A stretch of DNA of 64,000 nucleotides from Polaromonas sp. SP1 (lineage in GTDB: Bacteria; Pseudomonadota; Gammaproteobacteria; Burkholderiales; Burkholderiaceae_C). The DNA is taken from contig NZ_CP031013.1 in assembly GCF_003711205.1 (NCBI RefSeq), forward strand, positions 3,514,501 to 3,578,500. Direction: 5' to 3'. Position 1 is the first letter of the stretch, and the number at the start of each line of letters is the position of its first letter. Positions 46,087-55,323 of this stretch are shown piece after piece. Made by a program: the position numbers and the translations under genes. The notes beneath the pieces are model-generated. The model did not search any database and was not told where the DNA came from. It saw only the letters and a list, made by a program, of their open reading frames with translations.

Positions 46087-46467
46087 TTAAATCGTCTGCG
46101 TGGACCGGTCGGAGGCCAGGTGCGCGCCCAGGATTTCTTCGATCTTGATCTTGAGCAGGCGGGATTTTTCGTCTGACGGGAACCGCACGCCGACACCTTG
46201 CGTGCGGTTGCCGGCGGCCTTGGGCGGTGTGACCCAGGCTACCTTGCCGGCCACCGGGTAGCGCTGCGTGTCTTCGGGGAGTGTGAGCAACACGTAGACG
46301 TCGTCGCCCAGCTTGTATTCGCGTGCCGTGGGAATGAAAACGCCGCCTTCCTTGAACAGCGGGATGTAGGCGGCATAGAGCGCCGCTTTTTCCTTGATGG
46401 CCAGCTGGACGACGCTGGGCCGGGCACCGGCTGCTGCGGGGGTACTTGCGGGAGGGGGTGTGCTCAT
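46087..46467 (-). CDS. pilZ: PilZ, type IV pilus assembly protein
   Basis: 126 residues. Matches the pilus-type PilZ: LAIKEKAALYAAYIPLFKEG, GVFIPTAREYKLGDDVYVLL, VAGKVAWVTPPKAAGNRTQG and VGVRF. Like other true PilZ proteins it lacks the N-terminal R-x-x-x-R needed to bind c-di-GMP. In pseudomonads and Xanthomonas PilZ works with FimX/PilB in pilus assembly. It lies between holB and tatD, as expected. Confidence 0.93.
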   Translation of the reverse strand: MSTPPPASTPAAAGARPSVVQLAIKEKAALYAAYIPLFKEGGVFIPTAREYKLGDDVYVLLTLPEDTQRYPVAGKVAWVTPPKAAGNRTQGVGVRFPSDEKSRLLKIKIEEILGAHLASDRSTQTI

Positions 46468-46527
46468 GGCGCTAGTTTATCGGTTTGAGGCGGGCGGTGC
46501 CCGCAAATGCGGCGTGAATGAGACGCT

Positions 46528-47637
46528 TTATTTGGCGTTGAGCGCAAGCCGGGCGCGGCTGACCAGGGACTCCAGCATCAGGCCGGGGTTGTAGGGGTGC
46601 TCGACGGTGCGGGCGGTGGTGGCGAGCTCTTTGGCCCAGCTGGCCAGCGCATACAGGCCGCCACCGGCCCTGCCCGCCGCGGCGGGCGGCTGCGCCGGGA
46701 GGTCGCCGGCGCTGAAAAACCGGGGCGCGGCGCCCATGCGCACGGCCAGCACGTCGTGGCAAAGCTTTTGCAGCGCATCAACCGCCTCGGCCGGCGCCCA
46801 GTCCGACAAGGCGCTCACGTCGCCGCGGGCCATGGCCTTGGGCAGGGCTTGCCAGTGCTGGGCGGCTTCGGCCGCCGGGCTGTTTTGCGCCCACATCAAT
46901 GCATCGGCCGGCCGGCCGCCTGAGGCAACGAGCAGGGTTTGCAGGTCTGCCGGTTTCGGTGCGGCGGCGGCTTTTTTGGGCGCGCCTGCACCGTCCGCGG
47001 CATTGACTATTTCCTGCTGCAGCCAGCCCAGCGCCAGGTCAAAGTCGGGCCAGACCATGGTGTGACCCAGGCAGCGGCTGCGGATGGTGGGCAACAGCTG
47101 GTGGGCCGCTTCGGTGGCAAGGATGAATTTCACGGCGCCGGGTGGCTCTTCCAGCGTCTTGAGCAAGGTGTTGGCGGTGACGTTGTTCATGCGCTCGGCC
47201 GGAAACACCAGCACGACTTTGGTCGTGCCGCGCGAGCGCGTGAACTGCGTGAAGGACACGGCTTCGCGCGCGGCGTCGACCTTGATTTCCTTGCTGGGCT
47301 TGCGCTTCTTGGCGTCGAGCTCGTCCTGGGTTTTTTCGTCCAGCGGCCAGCCCAGCGCCAGCGACAGTGTTTCGGGCATCAGCATGCACAGGTCGGCATG
47401 CGTGTGCACATCGACCGCATGGCAGCTGCCGCAATGGCCGCAAGCGCCCTGGGGCGTGGCTTCTTCGCACAGCCAGGCGCGCGCCAGCGCCAGCGCCAGC
47501 TCGAACTGGCCCAGGCCCGACGGGCCGCTGAGCAGCCAGGCATGGCCGCGCTGCACCAGCAGGCTTTCAAGCTGGGTCTGCAGCCAGGGCGCCAGCGGCG
47601 GGTTGCTGGATTCGGCGGTGTGGCCGGCGTCGCTCAT
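46528..47637 (-). CDS. holB: DNA polymerase III delta-prime subunit
   Basis: 369 residues; the ATG at 47637 overlaps the tmk stop (ATGA). Clamp-loader AAA+ fold with a degenerate P-loop ([14 protein letters not shown]), a zinc module with four Cys ([17 protein letters not shown]), the Asp/Glu-region [20 protein letters not shown], and the sensor-1-like [16 protein letters not shown]. As in other delta-prime subunits the ATPase motifs are not fully conserved. It works with delta and tau to load the beta clamp. Confidence 0.92.
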   Translation of the reverse strand: MSDAGHTAESSNPPLAPWLQTQLESLLVQRGHAWLLSGPSGLGQFELALALARAWLCEEATPQGACGHCGSCHAVDVHTHADLCMLMPETLSLALGWPLDEKTQDELDAKKRKPSKEIKVDAAREAVSFTQFTRSRGTTKVVLVFPAERMNNVTANTLLKTLEEPPGAVKFILATEAAHQLLPTIRSRCLGHTMVWPDFDLALGWLQQEIVNAADGAGAPKKAAAAPKPADLQTLLVASGGRPADALMWAQNSPAAEAAQHWQALPKAMARGDVSALSDWAPAEAVDALQKLCHDVLAVRMGAAPRFFSAGDLPAQPPAAAGRAGGGLYALASWAKELATTARTVEHPYNPGLMLESLVSRARLALNAK

Positions 47638-48323
47638 GACAACCATCCTTTGGCCAGGAACACCTGCCGCACCGCCTGCCAGACGTCGTCACGGCTTTGA
47701 CTGGCATCAATGCGGGCAAAGCGTTCGGGGTGGTTTTTCTGCCGGTCGGCATAACCCTGCGCCACGCGGCGGAAGAATTCAACCGGCTGCGCCTCAAACT
47801 TGTCGGGCACGCGGGCGCCGGCCAGCCGCAGCGCGGCTTCTTCTGGCGCCAGGTCAAACCAGACGGTCAAATGCGGCTCGATCACGGTTTCGACTTCCGG
47901 TTTCATGGGCGAATTGCCGGCCGGGTCGCCCAGCAGGCCTTCGTCGGACTGCACCCATTGCTCCAGCGTGGCCAGCAGCTTCAGGTCAAACCCGCGCCCT
48001 GCGCCCTGGTAGGCAAAGGTGGCGTCGGTAAAGCGGTCGCACAGCACGACTTCGCCGCGCAGCAGCGCCGGGGCGATCACGTTCACGATGTGGTCGCGCC
48101 GGGCGGCAAAGATCAGCAGGGCCTCGGTCAGCGGGTCCATCGCGTCGTTCAGCACCATGGCCCGCAGCTTTTCAGCCAGCGGCGTGCCGCCGGGCTCGCG
48201 TGTCAGCGTCACCACCCTGCCCTCGGCCTTGAAGGCATCGGCCAGCCCCGCGATGTGTGTGGACTTGCCGGCGCCGTCTATGCCTTCGAAGCTGATGAAG
48301 AGGCCGTGCAGATGTTTACTCAT
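47634..48323 (-). CDS. tmk: Thymidylate kinase
   Basis: 229 residues from the ATG at 48323, giving [20 protein letters not shown] with the P-loop near residues 13-22. Also visible are the DR motif ([20 protein letters not shown]) and the substrate-side [18 protein letters not shown]. Phosphorylates dTMP to dTDP. The in-frame extension to 48398 runs through an intergenic repeat and is not conserved. Confidence 0.95.
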   Translation of the reverse strand: MSKHLHGLFISFEGIDGAGKSTHIAGLADAFKAEGRVVTLTREPGGTPLAEKLRAMVLNDAMDPLTEALLIFAARRDHIVNVIAPALLRGEVVLCDRFTDATFAYQGAGRGFDLKLLATLEQWVQSDEGLLGDPAGNSPMKPEVETVIEPHLTVWFDLAPEEAALRLAGARVPDKFEAQPVEFFRRVAQGYADRQKNHPERFARIDASQSRDDVWQAVRQVFLAKGWLS

Positions 48324-48343
48324 GGATTGACCCGGTAAATGAG

Positions 48344-48424
48344 GGCCGCCGCGCCGGGACGCCCCAGGCAAGGCCAGCCCCCGCGGGGGGCAACGCATTA
48401 CACGAAGTGAAAAGTGTGGGGGCC
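48344..48424. repeat. GC-rich intergenic repeat of Comamonadaceae type
   Basis: Between mltG and tmk: CCGCCGCGCCGGGACGCCCC, AGGCAAGGCCAGCCCCCGCG and GTGAAAAGTGTGGGGGCC. I recall very similar sequences in many intergenic regions of Acidovorax, Variovorax and Polaromonas, next to stop codons. It can form a GC-rich stem (AGCCCCCGCGGGGGGC). Confidence 0.55.
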
Positions 48425-48428
48425 ATCG

Positions 48429-49436
48429 TTACTGGCCGCGGATGTATTTATTCACGGCGCGGTTGTGCTCGTCCAGGCTGCTGCTGAAGTGGCTGCTGCC
48501 GTCGCCCTTGGCCACAAAGTAGATGGCTTTGGTGGGCGCGGGCTGCACGGCGGCCAGCAAGGCGGCTTTGCCCGGCATGGCGATCGGCGTGGGCGGCAGG
48601 CCGGCGCGGGTGTAGGTGTTGTAGGGCGTGTCGGCCAGCAGGTCGCGCTTGCGCAGGTTGCCGTCAAACTGCGCGCCCAGGCCGTAAATCACGGTCGGGT
48701 CGGTCTGCAGCAGCATGCCCAGGCGCAGCCGGTTGGTAAAAACGCCGCCGATCTGCGCGCGGTCCGAAGGCTTGCCGGTTTCCTTTTCGACAATGCTGGC
48801 CAGGATCAGCGCTTCGTCCGGGGTTTTGAGCGGGGTATCGGGGTTGCGCAGCGCCCAGGCGGCGTCCAGCCGCTTGTCCATCGCCCGCGCCGCGCGCTTG
48901 AGCACCGCCATGTCGCTCGAGCCTTTGGCGTAGGTGTAGGTGTCGGGGAAAAAGCGGCCCTCGGGGTGCACCCCTGGCTTGCCCAGCTTTTGCATGATGA
49001 TTTCGGGCTCCAGCCCAAGCGTGTCGGGGGCCAGCTGCTCTGCTTTTTGTAGCGCGGCGCGCACCTGGGTAAAGGTCCAGCCTTCCACCAGCGTCACGCT
49101 TTTGAGGGCCTGGTCGCCGCGCACCAGCATGCTGAGCAGCTTTTGCGGATTGGTGCCGGGCGCCAGTTCATAGCTGCCGGCCTTGATCTGCCTGCCCTGG
49201 CCCGAAAAGCGGAACCAGGCGTGCAGGAAGATCGCCGGCACATCGGCGCCGCTGGCCACGATGACGTCGGCCACGCTGCTGGCAGGGGTTCCGGGCTCGA
49301 TTTCCAGGTCCACCACCTGGCTGCCGGGCGCCAGCCGCAGCGGGATCGGCTCGTTCAGCCACCACAGGACCGCACCAAACGACAGCAGGGCGCCAACAAA
49401 TATCAGTAAGAACAGACTTGTAAAGACACGACGCAC
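48429..49436 (-). CDS. mltG: Endolytic murein transglycosylase MltG (YceG)
   Basis: 335 residues. An N-terminal membrane anchor (SLFLLIFVGALLSFGAVLWW), a LysM-like region (DLEIEPGTPASSVADVIVAS), and the catalytic domain with ILASIVEKETGKPSDRAQIG, whose Glu in V-E-K-E-T is the catalytic acid. Then NRLRLGMLLQTDPTVIYGLG and NTYTRAGLPPTPIAMPGKAA, all family signatures. It cuts nascent glycan strands. First gene of the tmk-holB-pilZ-tatD operon, divergent from ygfZ. Confidence 0.95.
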   Translation of the reverse strand: MRRVFTSLFLLIFVGALLSFGAVLWWLNEPIPLRLAPGSQVVDLEIEPGTPASSVADVIVASGADVPAIFLHAWFRFSGQGRQIKAGSYELAPGTNPQKLLSMLVRGDQALKSVTLVEGWTFTQVRAALQKAEQLAPDTLGLEPEIIMQKLGKPGVHPEGRFFPDTYTYAKGSSDMAVLKRAARAMDKRLDAAWALRNPDTPLKTPDEALILASIVEKETGKPSDRAQIGGVFTNRLRLGMLLQTDPTVIYGLGAQFDGNLRKRDLLADTPYNTYTRAGLPPTPIAMPGKAALLAAVQPAPTKAIYFVAKGDGSSHFSSSLDEHNRAVNKYIRGQ

Positions 49437-49520
49437 AACCCAGCTACCTTTTCAGTACAGAACGCAAAAGCCGAGGCCTATGATAATTCAGCCCATCTTC
49501 TCACCGACTGTGAATGCCCC

Positions 49521-50459
49521 ATGACCCTGCCCCCAAGCCCCTCAGCAATTTCCGGTGTCACCGAACTGACGAACCTCGGCGTCATCCGCGTAACCGGCGA
49601 AGACGCCGTCACGTTTTTGCAGGGCCAGCTGACGCAGGACGTGGCCCTGATGGGCGCGAACGAAGCCCGTCTGGCGGCCTTCTGCAATGCCAAGGGCCGC
49701 ATGCAGGCCAGCTTTATCGTCTTCAAGCGCGACCAGGATCTTTTGCTGGTCTGCAGCCGCGACATCCTGCCCGCCACCCTCAAGCGCCTGTCGATGTTTG
49801 TGCTGCGCGCCAAGGCAAAACTGAGCGACGCAAGCGCGGAATTCGCCTTGCACGGCCTGGCGGGTTCCGCTATTAAATTGATAGCTACAAGCCAAGGCGG
49901 TATTTGGGCCAAAGCCGATATTGATGCTGCAAACCTGGTGTTCCTGCATCCGGGCGCCGGCCAGCCGCGCGCGCTGTGGTGTGCACCCGCCGCCTCGCCC
50001 GCGCCCGAAGGCCCGCGCATCACCCTCGCCGAATGGGAGTGGCTGGGCGTGCAGTCCGGCATCGCGATCATCACCCAGCCGATTTTTGAAGCCTTTGTGC
50101 CGCAGATGCTCAATTACGAGTCCGTGGGCGGCGTGAACTTCAAAAAAGGCTGCTACCCCGGCCAGGAGATCGTGGCGCGCAGCCAGTTCCGCGGCACGCT
50201 CAAACGGCGCGCCTATGTGGCCCACACCGCCGGCACGCCGTCGGTGGGCCAGGAGGTGTTTCATGCCTCCGATGCTGGCCAACCCTGCGGCCTGGTTGCC
50301 GCGGCGGCGCCCAATCCGGCCGGCGGGTTTGACGTCATCGTGTCCATGCAGACTTCTGCCGCAGCCGATGCCGAAGGCGGCCGCCTGACTTTGGGCAGCG
50401 CCACGGGCGAAGCGCTTGCGTTGCTGCCCCTGCCCTACGCGCTGCTCGAAGACATCTAA
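49521..50459 (+). CDS. ygfZ: Folate-binding tRNA/Fe-S protein YgfZ
   Basis: 312 residues. N-terminal GcvT-like domain with VIRVTGEDAVTFLQGQLTQD and AAFCNAKGRMQASFIVFKRD, and the diagnostic box VGGVNFKKGCYPGQEIVAR with its conserved Cys. Involved in folate-dependent repair or maturation of Fe-S enzymes. Residues about 115-130 (IKLIATSQGGIWAKA) are encoded by a dispersed repeat inserted in frame. A TATGAT-like box near 49479, in the gap before the gene, could be its -10. Confidence 0.92.
   Translation: MTLPPSPSAISGVTELTNLGVIRVTGEDAVTFLQGQLTQDVALMGANEARLAAFCNAKGRMQASFIVFKRDQDLLLVCSRDILPATLKRLSMFVLRAKAKLSDASAEFALHGLAGSAIKLIATSQGGIWAKADIDAANLVFLHPGAGQPRALWCAPAASPAPEGPRITLAEWEWLGVQSGIAIITQPIFEAFVPQMLNYESVGGVNFKKGCYPGQEIVARSQFRGTLKRRAYVAHTAGTPSVGQEVFHASDAGQPCGLVAAAAPNPAGGFDVIVSMQTSAAADAEGGRLTLGSATGEALALLPLPYALLEDI
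49869..49916. repeat. Comamonad-type dispersed repeat, copy 2 (inside ygfZ, in frame)
   Basis: GCTATTAAATTGATAGC, then AAGCCAAGGCGG and TTTGGGCCAAAGCC. It begins with a palindrome (GCTATnAAATnATAGC-like). Its 48 bases are a multiple of three and encode LIATSQGGIWA, in the same frame as the copy in the patatin-like gene. Confidence 0.75.
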
Positions 50460-50486
50460 ATAGATAGTAGATAGCGCCCTCTCAGC

Positions 50487-51347
50487 ATGTGTCTCGTCGC
50501 ATTTGCCATTGGCGCCTCTTATCGCTGGCCGCTGGTGATCGCCGCCAACCGCGATGAATTCCTGGCGCGCCCGACGCTGCCGCTGGCCCGCTGGCAAACG
50601 CCTTCCGGGCAAGAAATCATTTCAGGCCGCGACCTGCGCGCCGGCGGCACATGGATGGGAATCACGCCCGGCGGCCGCATCGCTTTCCTCACCAATGTGC
50701 GGCAGGCCAGCCCCGAGATCGCACCGCGTTCGCGCGGCGAACTGGTCACACGCTGGCTCGAAGGCGCCGGTAACGCCGAAGGTTTTGTGGCGGAGCTTGA
50801 AAACACCGGAGGCGGCGGCGCAGCCTACGGCGGCTTTAACCTGGTGCTGGGCGATCTTCAGCACAGCGCCTGGACCTGGGTGACCAACAAATCCGTGGTG
50901 CTTTCCGAAGGACCAACGCTCTACGTCCAGGCCTTGCCGCCCGGCCTGTATGGTTTGTCCAATGCCGGGCTCGACACACCCTGGCCTAAAACCGTCGAGT
51001 TGAAACGAGTCCTGGCCGCAGCCTTGAAGGATGGCGAAAGCCGGGCCGACCATGAAGCCATGCGGGCATCGCTCTGGGCGGCGCTGGGCAACCGCCAGCG
51101 CGCCCTGCCCCGGGAACTCCCGCATACGGGTGTTGCACCCGAACTGGAGGAGGCTCTTTCGAGCGCTTTTGTGGGTTTTCCGGGGCGCGCTTACGGCACG
51201 CGTTGCAGCACCATGCTGCTTGCCACACCGCTGAATGGCGATAAAGGGCAATGGGACGTTCAGCTGGAAGAGCGCACGCATATGCGCGGAGGCGAAACCG
51301 CCGCTCAGGACGTTCGCCGCGAACAGCTTGCCGTCAGGGTGTCTTGA
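50487..51347 (+). CDS. NRDE-family protein (TANGO2-like)
   Basis: 286 residues starting MCLVAFAIG, with Cys2 likely exposed as the N-terminal nucleophile after Met removal, and the signature VIAANRDEFLARPTLPLARW. Also GRDLRAGGTWMGITPGGRIA and the C-terminal RAYGTRCSTMLLA. Members have an Ntn-hydrolase-like arrangement and are linked to heme handling in eukaryotes; the bacterial role is not settled. Overlaps the convergent thioesterase-GNAT gene by 14 bases. Confidence 0.88.
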   Translation: MCLVAFAIGASYRWPLVIAANRDEFLARPTLPLARWQTPSGQEIISGRDLRAGGTWMGITPGGRIAFLTNVRQASPEIAPRSRGELVTRWLEGAGNAEGFVAELENTGGGGAAYGGFNLVLGDLQHSAWTWVTNKSVVLSEGPTLYVQALPPGLYGLSNAGLDTPWPKTVELKRVLAAALKDGESRADHEAMRASLWAALGNRQRALPRELPHTGVAPELEEALSSAFVGFPGRAYGTRCSTMLLATPLNGDKGQWDVQLEERTHMRGGETAAQDVRREQLAVRVS

Positions 51348-52191
51348 CCATCTCGATGTGCGGGATGCCGACTTCCTCGAAGGGCTCGCCGCGCGGTGCA
51401 AAACCCAGGCGCTGGTAGAAGCCCTCGGCGCTGCGCTGGGCATACAGCATGACTTCGCGGTCACCGCGCTCGCGGGCCACGGCCATCAAGGTGTTCAGGA
51501 TATCCCCGCCGACACGTGATCCCCGCAGCACGCGGTGAACCGCCATTCGGCCTATCTTGCCCACGCCGTCTGCCTGCGTGACAAGCCGGCCCGTGGCGAT
51601 GCCCTGCCCCAGGCCGTTGTAGGCCACGGCGTGCACGGCCGTGTTGTCGGCCTCGTCCCATTCCATCTCCATCGGGATGCCCTGCTCTTTAACAAACACG
51701 GCGGTGCGCACTTTGGATGCGTCGGCGCCCAGCGCCGCCCAGTCGCCGGTCCTGATCTGCAGCATCGCCTCGCCGGCCTCATAAGCCGTCAGTACGCGGC
51801 GCAAGGCGTCGGGCACCGGTTTGGAGGTCTGCGAGGAAGGGTCGGCAAACACATAAACCAGCTCGCAGGTGATGAGGCGTTCATCGTCCCGGAAGATTGC
51901 ACCGGTGAACGCCATGGACGAGTTGCCGATGCGGGCGCACTTGAGCGCTACGTCCACCCTGTCGTCAAAGCGCGCCGAGCCGTGGTATTCAACGCTGGCC
52001 TTTTTCACATACAGGTCGCCCCCCAGGTGCACCATGGCTTCTTCATACGGCAGCGCCAATGCGCGCCAGTAGTCGGTGATGGCGGTGTCGAAGTACATCA
52101 GGTAATGCGCGTTGAACACGATTTTCTGCATGTCCACTTCGGCCCAGCGCACGCGAAGGCGATGGAAAAAACGGAAGTCCTGTCGTTTCAT
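51334..52191 (-). CDS. Hotdog thioesterase fused to GNAT acetyltransferase
   Basis: 285 residues. Residues 1-135 are a 4HBT/YbgC-type acyl-CoA thioesterase (LRVRWAEVDMQKIVFNAHYL, with the catalytic Asp near 20, and KKASVEYHGSARFDDRVDVA). Residues about 145-285 are a GNAT domain (VFVKEQGIPMEMEWDEADNT, GIATGRLVTQADGVGKIGRM, AVHRVLRGSRVGGDILNTLM, MLYAQRSAEGFYQRLGF). The GNAT half resembles ElaA-like proteins. The ATG at 52191 overlaps the stop of the hydrolase gene upstream. Substrates unknown; acyl-CoA is common to both halves. Confidence 0.9.
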   Translation of the reverse strand: MKRQDFRFFHRLRVRWAEVDMQKIVFNAHYLMYFDTAITDYWRALALPYEEAMVHLGGDLYVKKASVEYHGSARFDDRVDVALKCARIGNSSMAFTGAIFRDDERLITCELVYVFADPSSQTSKPVPDALRRVLTAYEAGEAMLQIRTGDWAALGADASKVRTAVFVKEQGIPMEMEWDEADNTAVHAVAYNGLGQGIATGRLVTQADGVGKIGRMAVHRVLRGSRVGGDILNTLMAVARERGDREVMLYAQRSAEGFYQRLGFAPRGEPFEEVGIPHIEMVKTP

Positions 52192-53162
52192 GGTTGGGCT
52201 GTCGAAAAGTTGAGGTTGAAGGCTTCGCGCAAAGCCCGGGCCGCATCGGCATGGGCCTGGCGCGCTTCGGGAATGATGCGCCCCATCTTGATGAACTCGT
52301 GCGTCACGCCGCGGTAAATCTCAAGGTCGACCGCCACGCCGGCGGCGCGCAGCTTGTCGGCATACATCACGCCTTCGTCTACCAACGGGTCGCATTCCGC
52401 CAAACCCAGCCAGGCCGGCGCCACGCCATCCACATCCGGCGCGTTAAGCGGCGCAAAGCGCCAGTCGTCACGGTCGGCCGGGCTGCGAATGTAGCCATTG
52501 AAGAACCAGGTGATGTCGGCCTCTTCCAGCACAAAGCCCGTGGCAAAGGCCTGGTGCGACGGCGTGTCCTGGTGGGCCGCGCAGCCGGGGTAATACAGCA
52601 ATTGCAGCGCCAGCGGCAGTCCGGCATCGCGGGCCAGGATGGCGCACATGGCCGCCAGCGTGCCGCCCGCGCTGTCGCCGCCCACGGCCAGGCGCGTGGC
52701 ATCCAGGCCCAGGCCGGCCGCGTGGGACGCCAGCCATTGCAGGGCGTCCCAGGCGTCGTTGGCCGCCACCGGAAATTTATGCTCCGGCGCCAGCCGGTAG
52801 TCGACCGACACCACGGCACAACCCGAGAGGTGGCTGAGTTGGCGGCACAGGATGTCGTGCGTGGCCACGCTGCCGACGGTAAAGCCGCCGCCGTGAAAGT
52901 ACATCAGCACCGGCAGGCTTTCCGTCGACGGTGCGTAGAGGCGAGCCGGCAATTCATGGCCGTCCCGCGCCGGGATGCTCAGCGCTTCCACCCGTTGCAA
53001 AGCAGGCTTGGGAATCTCCAGCACGCCGGCGCCGGCCTCATAGGCGGCCTTGGCCTCAGTGGGCGTAATCGTGTGAAACGGCGGGCGATTGGCGCGCGCC
53101 ATGCGGCCGAGCACGTCCCGCATTGCAGGCGTCAGCAGCGCTTGCGGCGGGCGGGCCGCCAT
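52188..53162 (-). CDS. Alpha/beta hydrolase, hormone-sensitive-lipase type
   Basis: 324 residues. Oxyanion motif MYFHGGGFTVGS, nucleophile elbow GGDSAGGTLAA, acid in AECDPLVDEGVMYADKLRAA and His in YRGVTHEFIKMG: the full HSL-family (arylesterase/carboxylesterase) set. No signal peptide. Linked at both ends: its ATG overlaps the hydratase stop (TAATG) and its stop overlaps the thioesterase-GNAT start (ATGA), so the three genes form one operon, perhaps for breakdown of an ester- or acid-type compound. Confidence 0.92.
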   Translation of the reverse strand: MAARPPQALLTPAMRDVLGRMARANRPPFHTITPTEAKAAYEAGAGVLEIPKPALQRVEALSIPARDGHELPARLYAPSTESLPVLMYFHGGGFTVGSVATHDILCRQLSHLSGCAVVSVDYRLAPEHKFPVAANDAWDALQWLASHAAGLGLDATRLAVGGDSAGGTLAAMCAILARDAGLPLALQLLYYPGCAAHQDTPSHQAFATGFVLEEADITWFFNGYIRSPADRDDWRFAPLNAPDVDGVAPAWLGLAECDPLVDEGVMYADKLRAAGVAVDLEIYRGVTHEFIKMGRIIPEARQAHADAARALREAFNLNFSTAQP

Positions 53163-54028
53163 TATTTGAAGGACACCGACACGGGCTGCGCGCCCGCGAG
53201 CCCCTGGTAGGTCACGGTGGCCGTGAGGCCGGCCTTGGGCGGCAGCAGCGGCGAGAACGAGCCCAGGCTGATCAGGTCGCCCGGCTTCAACGCGATGCCC
53301 TCTTTGGCCAGCGCGCCGGCCAGCCAGACCACGGCATTGAGCGGGTGCTCCAGGATGTCGCTGCCCTTGCCTTTGCCCAGTTCTGCGCCGGCGCTGTCGG
53401 CCAGCACCACTGTCATGCTTGCCAGCGCACCCAGCATGGCATAGCGCTCGCCACGCGTCACGGGCACGGCCATCGGCGTGCCCGCCACACCCAGCCGCGC
53501 GCCCACATTGATGGCGCTGACCGCCGGGCCGTTGAGTTTGGGCGGCGCCTGCACCACCAGGTCGGGCAGTTCGATAAAAGGAATCACCTGGTCGATGGCT
53601 TCGAGCACATCCATGGGTGTTTTGGCCTGGTTGATGGCGGTGCTTTTCACGCGCACCAGCATGTCGGCCTCAAACAGCGGGCGCGCACCAAAGGCCGCGT
53701 CCACCACCGAGCCGCTGGGCAACACCATGCCTTCATAGAGCTTGCCCCACACCGGCTGGTCGTAGTTAAAGCGCTTTTGCACCGCCGGATTCGTCAGGCC
53801 CGCCTTGTAGCCGACCACTTTGCCGTGGCGCTTTTCCAGCAGCGCGTTGAGCTTGGCGCGGGTGCAGGCACCGTCGGCTTCGTTCAGGCCTTCGGGGTTG
53901 GCGGCCGGCGCCTTGGCCGCGATTTTTTCGGCCATGTCGTTCACCTGCGCGTCGGTCAGGCATTCGGCGCCGGCATGGAAGCCGGCTATCGCCAAGGTGA
54001 CTGCGATCAGGGTTTGCTTGCGATGCAT
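53162..54028 (-). CDS. MhpD-family 2-keto-4-pentenoate hydratase-like protein with signal peptide
   Basis: 288 residues from the ATG at 54028 (GGAG seven bases upstream). Begins with a Sec signal (QTLIAVTLAIAGFHAGA), which is odd because hydratases and decarboxylases of this family are cytoplasmic. The rest fits the family: GKVVGYKAGLTNPAVQKRFN, PLFEADMLVRVKST, FIELPDLVVQ and HPLNAVVWLAGALAKEGIAL, PGDLISLGSFSPLLPPKAG. The metal-ligand Glu residues (E-x-D-M-type, F-E-A-D-M) are partly visible. Periplasmic and possibly binding rather than converting its ligand (inference). Confidence 0.85.
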   Translation of the reverse strand: MHRKQTLIAVTLAIAGFHAGAECLTDAQVNDMAEKIAAKAPAANPEGLNEADGACTRAKLNALLEKRHGKVVGYKAGLTNPAVQKRFNYDQPVWGKLYEGMVLPSGSVVDAAFGARPLFEADMLVRVKSTAINQAKTPMDVLEAIDQVIPFIELPDLVVQAPPKLNGPAVSAINVGARLGVAGTPMAVPVTRGERYAMLGALASMTVVLADSAGAELGKGKGSDILEHPLNAVVWLAGALAKEGIALKPGDLISLGSFSPLLPPKAGLTATVTYQGLAGAQPVSVSFK

Positions 54029-54172
54029 GGGATGTCTCCTGCGATTAAAGTAAAGAGAACGGAACGCCTGCCAGGCTATGAAGCCGTCAAGCCAGCTGCC
54101 CGGCCCCTCCGGTTGCGGTCCGCTTGAATGCGTTTTGGGTTCCGCATCGTACAACGCAGAAAGACACCCCGC

Positions 54173-55309
54173 ATGGCCTTCATCTACTACGTCACCCAGA
54201 TCCAGTTCGCGTTCGGCGCCGTCAAGCTGCTCAAGCAGGAATGCGAACGCGTGGGCATCACCCGCCCGCTCATCGTGACCGACCCCGGCGTGAAAGCCGC
54301 CGGCATTTTGCAAAAAGCGCTGGACGCCCTGCCCGGCATGAAGGTCACGGTGTTTGACCAGACGCCTTCGAACCCGACCGAGGCCGCCGTGCGCGCCGCC
54401 GCCGAGCTCTACAAAACGAGCGGCTGCGACGGCCTGATCGCCGTGGGCGGCGGCTCGGCCATTGACTGCGCCAAGGGCGTGGCGATCGCCGCCACGCACG
54501 AAGGCCCACTGACCCGCTACGCCACCATCGAGGGCGGCTCGCCGCTCATCACCGACAAGGCCGCCCCGCTGATCGCCGTGCCCACCACCAGCGGCACCGG
54601 CAGCGAAGTCGCCCGCGGCGCCATCATCATCGTGGACGACCATCGCAAGCTCGGCTTTCATTCCTGGCACCTGGTGCCCAAGACCGCCATTTGCGACCCC
54701 GAACTCACGCTCGGCCTGCCGGCCAAACTCACGGCCGCCACCGGCATGGACGCGATCGCGCACTGCATGGAAACCTTTATGTCGGCCGCCTTCAACCCGC
54801 CGGCCGACGGCATCGCCCTGGACGGCCTTGAGCGCGGCTGGGCCCACATCGAACGCGCCACCCGCGACGGCAGCGACCGTGATGCGCGCTTTAACTTGAT
54901 GAGTGCGTCCATGCAAGGCGCCATGGCCTTCCAGAAAGGCCTGGGCTGCGTGCACTCCTTAAGCCACAGCTTGGGCGGCGTAGACCCGCGCCTGCATCAC
55001 GGCACACTGAACGCGATGTTTTTGCCGGCGGTGGTGCGCTTCAATGCCGAGGCCGACTCTGTGCAAAAAGACAACCGCCTGAACCGCATGGCCCGCGCCA
55101 TGGGCCTGGCTTCAGGCAGCGACATCCCCGAAGCCATTCGCGACATGAACGCCCGGCTGGGCTTGCCCGGCGGGCTGGGTGAGATGGGTGTCCAGCGCGG
55201 CCAGTTCAGCCAGATCATCACCGGCGCGCTGGCCGACCATTGCCACAAGACGAATCCGCGGATTGCGACGGCTGGGGAGTATGAGGAGATGCTGGCGGCG
55301 TCGCTTTGA
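54173..55309 (+). CDS. Iron-containing alcohol dehydrogenase
   Basis: 378 residues from the ATG at 54173 (AFIYYVTQIQFAFGAVKLLK). NAD-binding GGGSAIDCAKGVAIA and PTTSGTGSEVARGAIIIVDD, metal ligands in MDAIAHCMETFMSAAFNPPA and GCVHSLSHSLGGVDPRLHHG. Group III Fe-ADH fold. It is divergent from the hydratase-hydrolase operon, sharing a 144-base promoter region, so it may serve the same substrate. The exact alcohol cannot be told from sequence. Confidence 0.93.
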   Translation: MAFIYYVTQIQFAFGAVKLLKQECERVGITRPLIVTDPGVKAAGILQKALDALPGMKVTVFDQTPSNPTEAAVRAAAELYKTSGCDGLIAVGGGSAIDCAKGVAIAATHEGPLTRYATIEGGSPLITDKAAPLIAVPTTSGTGSEVARGAIIIVDDHRKLGFHSWHLVPKTAICDPELTLGLPAKLTAATGMDAIAHCMETFMSAAFNPPADGIALDGLERGWAHIERATRDGSDRDARFNLMSASMQGAMAFQKGLGCVHSLSHSLGGVDPRLHHGTLNAMFLPAVVRFNAEADSVQKDNRLNRMARAMGLASGSDIPEAIRDMNARLGLPGGLGEMGVQRGQFSQIITGALADHCHKTNPRIATAGEYEEMLAASL

Positions 55310-55323
55310 TGCAATTCATCTGA

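Noticed and set aside
53162..54955. 597-residue reading frame on the minus strand
   Set aside because: The part beyond 54028 is the antisense of the alcohol dehydrogenase gene; the real gene starts at the signal peptide at 54028.
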